Part shown: positions 1 through 6,350 of the stretch, piece after piece | Position numbering within the stretch: position 1 is the stretch's first letter | Layout of the letters: every line of letters begins with the position of its first letter | NCBI GenBank assembly: GCA_002729015.1 | Contig: PBVO01000095.1 | Span: 17,354-24,741, forward strand | Source of the DNA: Candidatus Poribacteria bacterium | GTDB taxonomy: Bacteria > Poribacteria > WGA-4E > UBA9662 | Length of the DNA: 7,388 nt | Direction of reading: 5' to 3' | Notes under the pieces: generated by a model | Seen by the model: the letters and a program-made list of their open reading frames with translations, nothing else | Database searches by the model: none | Told to the model about the DNA's origin: nothing | Translations under genes and position numbers: made by a program

Positions 1-1976
1 TTTTTGACGAAGTTCATTTTATAAATGATAGTGCTCGTGGGACGGTCTGGGAAGAAAGTTTAATTTTTGCACCTCAGCACATTAAGTTTGTCTGTCTTAG
101 TGCTACGATTTCCAACATCGATCAATTCTCTGGTTGGATGAACGAAATTCGTGATATACCCATCTCGGTCATTGAAGAAAACCGACGACCTGTTCCACTC
201 AAGCATTCGCTTTATATTCAGGGATATGGTTTGGGTAATATCAGTGATTTGCAAAAAGCAAAGCTTGACAGTACGTATCTTGACAGGTCGGGTGTGAGAA
301 AATATCGCCCCGAGACTTCTGTTAGGGGGTTGGTCAACTACGTGGTCGAGAAAGACCAATTACCGTGTCTCTATTTTTGCTTTAGTAGGAAACGGTGTGA
401 GGTCAATGCACAGCAGTACGCTTCAGGTGATTATTTTGTCAATACGAATCTACGCAAGAAGATTTTGGCTCAATTTGATAAATTATGCCGAGACTTCAAC
501 ATTTACTCTACACCTAATGTGAATGACTTTCGCAGGTTAATACGTAACGGTGTTGCATATCACCATGCTGGTATGTTGCCAACCTTGAAGGAAGTTGTTG
601 AAAGGTTGTTTGCATCCGGCTTGATTCAGTTGCTTTTTACTACCGAAACATTTGCAGTTGGGATCAATATGCCTGCTTGTACCGTCATTTTTGATAGCTT
701 AGAAAAGTATGATGGTGTGAGCTTCCGTTACCTGAAAGCGCAAGAATATCACCAGATGGCTGGAAGAGCCGGACGACGCGGCATCGATGAAATTGGCTAT
801 ACCTACGCGACTGTTGACCCTCAGTTTTCTGATCTCGATCAAATTGAAACAACTACGTTAGGTAACATTGAACCCATTAGGAGTCAGTTTAACTTATCTT
901 ACAATAGTATTCTCAACTTATGTAGTAAATATCAGGGAAAGATCTACGAAGTTTGCACTCAAAGCCTAAGTAACTACCAAAACGTAGAGCGTATTCAAAA
1001 AATTGATCAAAAGTTAAATCATACCCTGCAACGGCAGCAAAATCTTTCCGCGCCGAGTTGTATTCATGGGAAAGAACCGAACAAACAGATTGCAAGTTAT
1101 ATTGATCTTGTTATTCAGGCTGATGAGCGGTACCAAGAGTTGAAGAAAAAAGAAAGAGGAATCCGGCGTCGGGAAAGAGGAAGAAAACGACAAGGTATTC
1201 GTCGCAAGCGATTAGCTCGCCTAAATAGAGATCGAAGTTTGATCACACATCAACTGACGGAAAATTTGTGTCATGATTGTGACTTCAAATCACCTTGCAA
1301 GAAGCTATATCAAAAAGGACAGCAGTTTGACCAAAAATCCAGTACCTTGAGGTCTGAGAGAGAAAATGTCAGTTCGTATCAAAAAAAGCAGATCCAGCTT
1401 CGCATCGGCATTTTGAGAAAGTTAGGCTACATAGATGAATATCGATTACTGGCACGTGGACAAGTTGCAGCGCAGATTAATGGTTACGAAATACAGATTA
1501 CTGAATTACTATTTTCTGGCCTATTTGAAGAGTTAAGCGAAGATGAAATCAACGTTCTAATAACCGCAATCGTTTGTGAGCGTCGGAAAGACAGATTGTC
1601 ATACGTTAAAATCAAAGATAAAAAGATCCGTCAACTACTAGGTGCTGCTGACCAAGTATTAAGTCGTGTGCGAACCATTGAGTTTGAATTTGGTGTTCTT
1701 GATCCTCTACCACGTTTAGAAACAGTTCTCAGTGCTTCTATTTGGTCGTGGAGCCGTGGTTGTAAATTTGAAACGCTCAAAGAACTCGCAGACTTATCGG
1801 ACGGGGATTTCGTCCGTACATTTCGTATGGTTATCGATCTACTTCGCCAAATGAAAAGGGCTTTCAAAGAACACCTTCCTTTAAATCAGAAGTTAGAAAA
1901 TTGCATTGAAAAAATCAACAGGGATGTGGTTAATGCTGAACGCCAATTACGTATTGGTGAGGATTTAGCTAGTTAA
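1..1976 (+). CDS. Ski2/Mtr4-like DEVH-box RNA helicase, 5' end outside the window
   Basis: This is an ATP-dependent superfamily 2 RNA helicase of the Ski2/Mtr4/HelY type, expected to unwind structured RNA in the cytoplasm. The frame is open from base 3 and 657 residues are visible. The first codons give motif II (FDEVHFIND, bases 3-29), and motif III (LSATISN) follows near base 90. YHHAGMLP lies at 558-581, motif V (TTETFAVGINMPA) at 639-677 and motif VI (QMAGRAGRRGID) at 753-788. After the RecA2 and winged-helix region comes a very basic segment (about 1140-1245) and a Cys cluster (codons 1269, 1278 and 1296). A DSHCT domain runs from about 1398 to 1940, starting LRIGILRKLGY and containing ITELLFSGLFEEL. 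The ATG at 138 is internal, because motifs II and III lie in the same frame upstream of it. Walker A (motif I) must lie left of the window. Family assignment is firm; the RNA substrate is unknown. Confidence 0.94.
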   Translation, partial: FDEVHFINDSARGTVWEESLIFAPQHIKFVCLSATISNIDQFSGWMNEIRDIPISVIEENRRPVPLKHSLYIQGYGLGNISDLQKAKLDSTYLDRSGVRKYRPETSVRGLVNYVVEKDQLPCLYFCFSRKRCEVNAQQYASGDYFVNTNLRKKILAQFDKLCRDFNIYSTPNVNDFRRLIRNGVAYHHAGMLPTLKEVVERLFASGLIQLLFTTETFAVGINMPACTVIFDSLEKYDGVSFRYLKAQEYHQMAGRAGRRGIDEIGYTYATVDPQFSDLDQIETTTLGNIEPIRSQFNLSYNSILNLCSKYQGKIYEVCTQSLSNYQNVERIQKIDQKLNHTLQRQQNLSAPSCIHGKEPNKQIASYIDLVIQADERYQELKKKERGIRRRERGRKRQGIRRKRLARLNRDRSLITHQLTENLCHDCDFKSPCKKLYQKGQQFDQKSSTLRSERENVSSYQKKQIQLRIGILRKLGYIDEYRLLARGQVAAQINGYEIQITELLFSGLFEELSEDEINVLITAIVCERRKDRLSYVKIKDKKIRQLLGAADQVLSRVRTIEFEFGVLDPLPRLETVLSASIWSWSRGCKFETLKELADLSDGDFVRTFRMVIDLLRQMKRAFKEHLPLNQKLENCIEKINRDVVNAERQLRIGEDLAS

Positions 1977-2037
1977 TTCATCTTGATTCAATTAATTGAT
2001 CGATATGAAAGATGCCGTATTAGACAGTCGTTTATTG

Positions 2038-2057
2038 AAAAACCTTGCGTGGTTTTT
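2038..2057 (+). terminator. Weak rho-independent terminator-like hairpin
   Basis: AAAAACC (2038-2044) pairs perfectly with GGTTTTT (2051-2057) around the six-base loop TTGCGT. The right arm itself supplies the U-run. The stem has only two G:C pairs, so it is weak, and its A-run/stem/T-run symmetry means it could work in either direction. Its position 61 bases after the helicase stop fits termination of that transcript. Confidence 0.45.
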
Positions 2058-2088
2058 ATCTTTCCATTAAAATGTAGAGCGGGTGTCC

Positions 2089-2114
2089 GTATTTAGCAAG
2101 AAGTATTTGCCAAG
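2089..2114. repeat. Imperfect tandem 12-base repeat over the -35 region
   Basis: GTATTTAGCAAG (2089-2100) and GTATTTGCCAAG (2103-2114) match at 10 of 12 positions with a 14-base period. The second copy contains the proposed -35 box, so a regulator binding here could affect transcription. Two short copies are weak evidence. Confidence 0.3.
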
Positions 2115-2135
2115 TTTAGACAACACCTATAAAAT
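2107..2135 (+). promoter_or_regulatory. Candidate sigma70-type promoter for the GNAT-lipoprotein unit
   Basis: TTGCCA (2107-2112) is one base from the -35 consensus. It is followed after exactly 17 bases by TAAAAT (2130-2135), one base from the -10 consensus. An overlapping TATAAA (2128-2133) is an alternative -10 with 15-base spacing. Transcription would begin near 2142, leaving only about 13 bases before the ATG at 2155. The -35 box lies inside an imperfect tandem repeat that could be an operator. The region is AT-rich, so chance matches are possible. Confidence 0.5.
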
Positions 2136-2154
2136 AAATGGATAGCTAACAGAT

Positions 2155-2634
2155 ATGGCAGAACAAGAGTTTGAAGTAGTTGCGAAACTCCGTATTCGTC
2201 AAGCCAAATTAGAAGACGCAAAGGACTTACAGGCTTATTGCTTCCCTGACCAACAACTGAAAGCCGTTACTGAATCTTTAGTACATGATCTTGATCAGGA
2301 AAAAGATAAGAGTATAGTTCGGTTAGTAGCAGATGCAAGTGGTTATGCTGTCGGTCAAATTCGGATTGAGAGAAAATCTTCTGAAGATTCAGTTGGCAAA
2401 TTGGCCGATCTATTGGTTGCGCTGCCGTTTCGTGTATTTGGTGTTTCGGGCAGGCTAATCGAAATGGCAGAACAAGTCGGGAGCAAAATTGGGTTAACAA
2501 AGTTGAAAATTGATATCCCTGAGTCTGAGGCGGCTATCATTGAAGCCTACGAGCGCTGGGGATTCAAACAAAGCCCTATGGTTACCTTAGAAAAAGAAAT
2601 TCAGACTTCAACCAAAACTATGGATAAAAAGTAG
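2155..2634 (+). CDS. GNAT-fold acetyltransferase-like protein
   Basis: This 159-residue protein fits a single GNAT N-acetyltransferase domain, which moves acetyl from acetyl-CoA to an amine; the acceptor cannot be told. The first strand and helix are seen as LRIRQAKLEDAKDL (residues 12-25). The acetyl-CoA loop and following helix are FRVFGVSGRLIEMAEQVGSK (92-111), then the strand KLKIDIP (116-122 approx.). The closing EAYERWGFKQS (about 120-130) is the typical motif B 'Y...GF' end. The loop reads R93-x-x-G96-x-S98, with Ser where Gly or Ala is usual. The N-terminal half is more divergent than the C-terminal half, as is common in this family. No strong Shine-Dalgarno precedes the ATG (GGA at 2140-2142 is the best). 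The next gene follows 48 bases later, after a hairpin. The fold is likely and activity is unproven. Confidence 0.75.
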   Translation: MAEQEFEVVAKLRIRQAKLEDAKDLQAYCFPDQQLKAVTESLVHDLDQEKDKSIVRLVADASGYAVGQIRIERKSSEDSVGKLADLLVALPFRVFGVSGRLIEMAEQVGSKIGLTKLKIDIPESEAAIIEAYERWGFKQSPMVTLEKEIQTSTKTMDKK

Positions 2635-2640
2635 ACTAAA

Positions 2641-2662
2641 TAGCCGAAGCCATGCTCGGCTA
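2641..2662 (+). promoter_or_regulatory. Perfect 7-bp hairpin between GNAT gene and first lipoprotein
   Basis: TAGCCGA (2641-2647) pairs perfectly with TCGGCTA (2656-2662) around an eight-base loop (AGCCATGC). It sits seven bases after the GNAT stop and just before the lipoprotein's ribosome-binding region. No T-run follows, so it is not a normal rho-independent terminator. An RNA stability, processing or translation-tuning element is possible, as is chance. Confidence 0.35.
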
Positions 2663-2682
2663 ACAAAAGAGTATTGCTAATA

Positions 2683-3726
2683 ATGAAGACAACTACATAT
2701 TGCCATTGTCAAAACCCCCGATTTACTGTGCCTGCAGCATTCTACTTGATAATATTAGCAGTATTTCCATTTTTTGTAATGGGGTGTGGCGACCAAAATG
2801 AGAATCTTTCAAAAGGAAAGGAGTTAATTAAGTCCGATAAACGAAGAAAGGAAGAAAGAGCTGTTAGGGAGTTTTATCTTGCCATACATTCTGAACCAAC
2901 TAACCCTGAAGCTAACTACCTTTTCGGTTACTACAACTCCCCATCGTTATATTCACCTAACCGCAGGTCATCTTGGGAGAAATGGCTGGAAATTAACAAA
3001 ATTAACAAATCTTTCGAACAATTGAAGCTTCAGTCTCGCCCGAAGGAACGTGGAGCTTTCTTGTTCAAAGCATATCAAGAAAATCCTGGTAAATACCTAG
3101 AAATTTTTATTTTTGAAACGTTGAGAGTATCTTCTGATGAGCTACGAGAGTCAACCTTATCGGCCTTAGTTCAGATTTATCAGAGCAAATATAAAAGTAA
3201 GCTGTTGTCATTGATCAGGAAAGCAATAAAATCCAAAGATAATCGGGATCGTCATGATGCTCAAATAGTCTTTTCTACAATAGCGAAAGTTAATGCGACA
3301 TATACCCTTCCGATTGTAGAAGAGTTGAAAGCTTTACTTAAGCACAATCGAATGGAAACACGTCTTAATGCGGTCAAAGCTTTAGGAGAAATTGGTAACA
3401 CTGAGGCCATCTCAGAATTGGTGGCTGTTATCGATGGTCGACGACCAGTTCAGAACTGGGTGCAAAGATTCTATCTTAGTAATACAAGATATCAAGAAGA
3501 AGGGGAAGTTCGTCAACTAGCTGTGGCAGCTTTAGGTCAAATCGGTGTGGAAGATCCAAATTCAGTTGCGGTTGACCGGCTGATCGAAATCGTACAGAAT
3601 AAGGGGTCAGCTTTGCGGGTCGATGCTATAGAAGCGTTAGGAAAGATTGGTAATACTGATGCTGTAGTTCCCTTGATAGAAATTTTGAAGGAAGATACAC
3701 GGCGTCAGATTAAAATTAACTTATAA
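2683..3726 (+). CDS. HEAT-repeat lipoprotein with TPR-like N-terminus
   Basis: This is a predicted envelope lipoprotein of 347 residues, probably a protein-binding scaffold; no catalytic motif is seen. The N-terminus has a hydrophobic stretch (about 15-34) ending in the lipobox V-M-G-C, with Cys35 as the lipidated residue and Gly at +2. An unusual C-H-C lies ahead of the signal core at residues 7-9. Residues about 42-84 (SKGKELIKSD, then EFYLAIHSEPTNPEANYLFG) look like a TPR hairpin. HEAT repeats follow, clearest at 225-240 (ETRLNAVKALGEIGNT), 274-288 (GEVRQLAVAALGQIG) and 310-325 (ALRVDAIEALGKIGNT), with weaker helical repeats from about 145. I chose ATG 2683 over the in-frame TTG at 2674 because AAAAGAG (2665-2671) is well spaced only for the ATG. 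The last repeat stops abruptly at DTRRQIKINL. The next lipoprotein starts 25 bases later, so the two are probably co-transcribed. Confidence 0.82.
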   Translation: MKTTTYCHCQNPRFTVPAAFYLIILAVFPFFVMGCGDQNENLSKGKELIKSDKRRKEERAVREFYLAIHSEPTNPEANYLFGYYNSPSLYSPNRRSSWEKWLEINKINKSFEQLKLQSRPKERGAFLFKAYQENPGKYLEIFIFETLRVSSDELRESTLSALVQIYQSKYKSKLLSLIRKAIKSKDNRDRHDAQIVFSTIAKVNATYTLPIVEELKALLKHNRMETRLNAVKALGEIGNTEAISELVAVIDGRRPVQNWVQRFYLSNTRYQEEGEVRQLAVAALGQIGVEDPNSVAVDRLIEIVQNKGSALRVDAIEALGKIGNTDAVVPLIEILKEDTRRQIKINL

Positions 3727-3751
3727 ATAAAGACTGTTCTAGAACGAAAAA

Positions 3752-5038
3752 ATGATAATGAGAAAACAATTTGTACCATTTTTCTTGATAATTGGACTAA
3801 GTTTCTTTGGGTGTAGTCAGATGGAATACCAAGATACTAAAATGGGCATAACTGTACAGAGGTTGGATGGCGACCTCGAAAACCGTTGGGCAGTAAGCGG
3901 TGTTGCGGTTAAATTGGTGGATTCTGGTTCTAAAGCAGATCAAGCGGGCATCGAAACTGGTGCTTTGCTTTCCCATATTACCGGTGAAATCCCACTAACC
4001 TCTGGGATATCCTTCAACAGAATTGTGAATAAGGCTATGAGGAAAGATAATCAGGTAACGTTCGAGTTATCTGATGGTACAAGGATAAAACTCTCGGTTC
4101 GCCGACGTGGGGATAAACCAGGCTTAACAGTCAGAGCAGGCGGAGAAATAACTGACATTGTACCGGATTCACCTGCTGAAAAAGCTGGATTGCTTATTGG
4201 TCAAACCATTTCTAGTGTGATTGATGAACGAAATATTGAGTCAGTTGAAGACTACAAGAAAGCCGTAAAAGATTTTTCTCAGTATCAGAAACCAATTACT
4301 TTACAAACCACAGAGTTGAGTGGCGTCAAGGTGGCGGTAGTAAAAGCACTGAGTCAACTTACTAACCAGTCTGCGTTGGATCAATTAATTGCACATTTTG
4401 AAGCAAAGGATGGACCGCTTAGGCAGCCAGCCGTTGCGGCTCTAGAACAACTGGTGGTTACTGCTGCAGAATCTCCGAGTTCCACTTTCAACCAAGAAAT
4501 AATGAAAGATGGCCGAATTTCAGATTTGACGCAGCGGTATATGCAACGCATCTATGAACCAAATCCTGAAATTAGACGAAGTTGCCTCTCGATCTTAAGT
4601 GCTTTAAAAACGACTTCGGCAATCCCTGAATTGATAACGGTAGTCAAAGACGAGGCAGAAATACCTGGTATTCGCTTCAAGGCAGGTTCAACATTAAGTC
4701 AAATTGGCGCACAGGCTGTTGAGCCGCTAATGGTAGCTTATGCGAATGGAAACGCTAACGTTAAAGACATAGTAGCATCTGCTTTGGGGAATATAAACAA
4801 CGAGAATGCCAAACGGATGTTGTTGAGTGCCATTTCTACAGAACAAAATCCAACTGTACAGTTAACTTTGGCTGATGCGATAGCAAAATTTAATGATGAA
4901 GAATCTCAGCAAACACTAAGTAAATTACGATCTGTTTCACAAGGGAACTCTGGACTCCAAATGTTCATAGATGAATTATTACGACCTAAAGTAAATGTTC
5001 AAGCGGAACTAGATGAAGAGGAGGAGTTTGAACTCTAA
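3752..5038 (+). CDS. Lipoprotein with tandem PDZ-like domains and HEAT repeats
   Basis: This 428-residue predicted lipoprotein combines peptide-binding PDZ modules with an alpha-solenoid. The signal peptide ends at F-F-G-C (Cys21, Ser at +2); Phe at -3 is less usual in a lipobox. A first PDZ-like region spans about 31-117 (GVAVKLVDSGSKADQAGIETG inside it, residues 50-70). A second, clearer one spans about 118-177, with ITDIVPDSPAEKAGLLIGQ at 123-141. HEAT-type repeats run from about 181 to 410, including VAVVKALSQLTNQSALDQLI, PEIRRSCLSILSALKTTSAI and VKDIVASALGNINNENAK. The tail is acidic (DEEEEFEL). No serine-protease domain is present, so it is not an HtrA/DegP protease. An alternative ATG lies at 3758; neither has a strong Shine-Dalgarno. 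The role is probably envelope scaffolding or client recognition, perhaps with the neighbouring HEAT lipoprotein. The partner is not visible. Confidence 0.84.
   Translation: MIMRKQFVPFFLIIGLSFFGCSQMEYQDTKMGITVQRLDGDLENRWAVSGVAVKLVDSGSKADQAGIETGALLSHITGEIPLTSGISFNRIVNKAMRKDNQVTFELSDGTRIKLSVRRRGDKPGLTVRAGGEITDIVPDSPAEKAGLLIGQTISSVIDERNIESVEDYKKAVKDFSQYQKPITLQTTELSGVKVAVVKALSQLTNQSALDQLIAHFEAKDGPLRQPAVAALEQLVVTAAESPSSTFNQEIMKDGRISDLTQRYMQRIYEPNPEIRRSCLSILSALKTTSAIPELITVVKDEAEIPGIRFKAGSTLSQIGAQAVEPLMVAYANGNANVKDIVASALGNINNENAKRMLLSAISTEQNPTVQLTLADAIAKFNDEESQQTLSKLRSVSQGNSGLQMFIDELLRPKVNVQAELDEEEEFEL
5015..5026 (+). promoter_or_regulatory. Distant Shine-Dalgarno-like run for the UxaC-like gene
   Basis: GAAGAGGAGGAG lies in the last codons of the PDZ-HEAT lipoprotein and also encodes its acidic tail. 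Its 3' end is 17 bases before ATG 5044 (14 before TTG 5041), longer than usual. Ribosomes finishing at the TAA at 5036-5038 could instead restart at the ATG five bases on. It may be only a by-product of Glu codons. Confidence 0.35.
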
Positions 5039-5043
5039 TTTTG

Positions 5044-6297
5044 ATGCTTAAGAATCAACAACTAGCTCAAGTTGTCAATCGTGTAGTGAATGAACAGCCT
5101 GTCGTTGATATTCACACACATCTTTTTGCTCCTGCGTTTGGAGAGTTTCTTCTTTGGGGTATAGACGACCTTTTAACGTATCATTATTTAGTCGCCGAAA
5201 CTTTTCGCCTGTCAAGTATTACATACGATGAATTCTGGGCAAAATCTAAACAAGAACAAGCGGACTTAGTTTGGCAAACGCTCTTCATTGAAAACTCCCC
5301 AGTTAGCGAAGCATGCCGCGGTGTTGTTACTACCCTGAAATCTTTAGGCTTAGATTTGTCCGCTCGTAACCTCAGGGAGTACAGAAATTTCTTTGACAAC
5401 CTAACTGTCGATGAGTTTGTAGACAAAAGCTTTAGTCTAGCTAATGTTAAGTCAGTCGTAATGACTAATGATCCATTTGATCCAATTGAACGTGAAATTT
5501 GGTCGACATACCAAGGGGAAGATCCTCGCTTTCAATCTGCTTTGCGTATTGATCCACTATTGAATGACTACGCAAAAACAGGAATTGATACTCTGCAATC
5601 ATTAGGTTACCAAGTAGATGGTGATTATTCTAACGGTTTGTCACAGAAGTCTAAACACCAGATTTGTAAATTTCTAGGCGATTGGATCAAACGAATAAAG
5701 CCGAGATATATGGCTGTTTCTCTCCCACCTGACTTTTGTTACCCAGAAGCCTCGATTCGTGGACAAATGATTCAAGAATGTATATTGCCAATTTCTCGCC
5801 AATATGATTTACCTTTTGCTTTAATGATTGGGGTGAAACGTTCTGTCAATCCACAGCTTCGATTGGCTGGAGATGGACTTGGCAAAGCAGATCTAACCTG
5901 TCTCGAGAACTTATTAAAAGAAAATCCATCGAACAAATTTTTATCTACCGTTTTGGCCCGCGAAAATCAGCATGAATTGTGTGTACTAGCACGTAAATTC
6001 CCAAACTTGATGATTTTTGGTTGTTGGTGGTTTGTCAATAACCCAAGTATCGTAGAAGAAATAACGCGAGAAAGAATAGAACTGTTAGGAGTAAGTGTCA
6101 TCCCTCAGCACTCTGACGCACGCGTTATGGACCAGTTGATTTATAAGTGGACTCATTCACGACAAATTATTAGTAGTGTCCTAGTTGAAAAATATAGTAT
6201 TCTGCTTGATTCTGGTTGGAAAATTAACGAATCCGAGATTGAACGAGATGTTGGAAGACTACTCAGTGATAATTTCACTCATTTCCTTTCATCCTAG
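5044..6297 (+). CDS. UxaC/amidohydrolase-superfamily protein (glucuronate isomerase-like)
   Basis: This 417-residue cytoplasmic protein (no signal seen) belongs to the metal-dependent amidohydrolase superfamily and most resembles uronate isomerases (UxaC). VVDIHTHLF (residues 20-28) supplies the first-strand HxH metal ligands. LLWGIDDLLTYHYLVAE (36-52) is a UxaC-type following segment. RENQHELCVLARKFPNLMIF and FGCWWFVNNP lie in the C-terminal half. S-D-A-R (357-360) aligns by eye with the TDSR of UxaC, making Asp358 the likely catalytic or metal Asp. It is shorter than E. coli UxaC (about 470 residues), and the C-terminal signature differs (IPQHSDARVMDQLIYKW). True uronate isomerase activity is therefore unproven, and hydrolase activity is an alternative. 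ATG 5044 is preferred to the adjacent TTG 5041. It starts five bases after the previous stop, with a purine-rich GAAGAGGAGGAG (5015-5026) inside the upstream gene, suggesting coupled translation despite a long spacing. Confidence 0.78.
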   Translation: MLKNQQLAQVVNRVVNEQPVVDIHTHLFAPAFGEFLLWGIDDLLTYHYLVAETFRLSSITYDEFWAKSKQEQADLVWQTLFIENSPVSEACRGVVTTLKSLGLDLSARNLREYRNFFDNLTVDEFVDKSFSLANVKSVVMTNDPFDPIEREIWSTYQGEDPRFQSALRIDPLLNDYAKTGIDTLQSLGYQVDGDYSNGLSQKSKHQICKFLGDWIKRIKPRYMAVSLPPDFCYPEASIRGQMIQECILPISRQYDLPFALMIGVKRSVNPQLRLAGDGLGKADLTCLENLLKENPSNKFLSTVLARENQHELCVLARKFPNLMIFGCWWFVNNPSIVEEITRERIELLGVSVIPQHSDARVMDQLIYKWTHSRQIISSVLVEKYSILLDSGWKINESEIERDVGRLLSDNFTHFLSS

Positions 6298-6328
6298 GCC
6301 TTACCTGCTAGGTTACACTAGAAGACCG

Positions 6329-6334
6329 TATAAT
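6329..6334 (+). promoter_or_regulatory. Consensus -10 box (TATAAT) before rph
   Basis: A perfect TATAAT lies in the 53-base gap before rph. No good -35 stands at 16-18 bases (TGCTAG at 6306-6311 is poor), and there is no TGn extension. If used, transcription would start near 6341, about ten bases before the rph ATG, leaving almost no leader. An AT-rich chance match cannot be excluded. Confidence 0.35.
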
Positions 6335-6350
6335 AAATTCCAAATGAAAA

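Larger units (their letters stand above)
1977..2154. other. Intergenic region between helicase and GNAT gene
   Basis: No convincing coding frame is seen in these 178 bases. They hold a 12-base perfect palindrome (TCAATTAATTGA, 1988-1999), a terminator-like hairpin (2038-2057), an imperfect 12-base tandem repeat (2089-2114) and a candidate promoter (2107-2135). Together these suggest that the helicase transcript ends here and a new unit starts before the acetyltransferase. The palindrome is AT-rich and could occur by chance. Confidence 0.6.

Noticed and set aside
60..359. 99-codon reverse-strand frame opposite the helicase
   Set aside because: The plus strand here encodes conserved helicase sequence; the antisense translation shows no domain or ribosome-binding signal.
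138..1976. ATG at 138 as the start of a complete helicase gene
   Set aside because: The same frame is open to base 3 and encodes DEVH (motif II) and SAT (motif III) upstream of this ATG, so it is an internal Met of a gene cut by the window edge.
2674..2682. TTG at 2674 as start of the first lipoprotein
   Set aside because: The purine-rich AAAAGAG ends only two bases before it, whereas it is well spaced for ATG 2683, which still leaves a full signal peptide.
3752..5038. HtrA/DegP-type periplasmic protease
   Set aside because: Tandem PDZ-like domains are present, but there is no trypsin-like domain or GNSGG-type active-site motif; the rest is HEAT repeat.
5041..5043. TTG at 5041 as start of the UxaC-like gene
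   Set aside because: An ATG follows immediately at 5044 and no spacing argument clearly favours the rarer codon.
6293..6312. CCTAG...CTAGG inverted repeat as terminator after the UxaC-like gene
   Set aside because: Only five base pairs around a ten-base loop, with no T-run; it is too weak to call.
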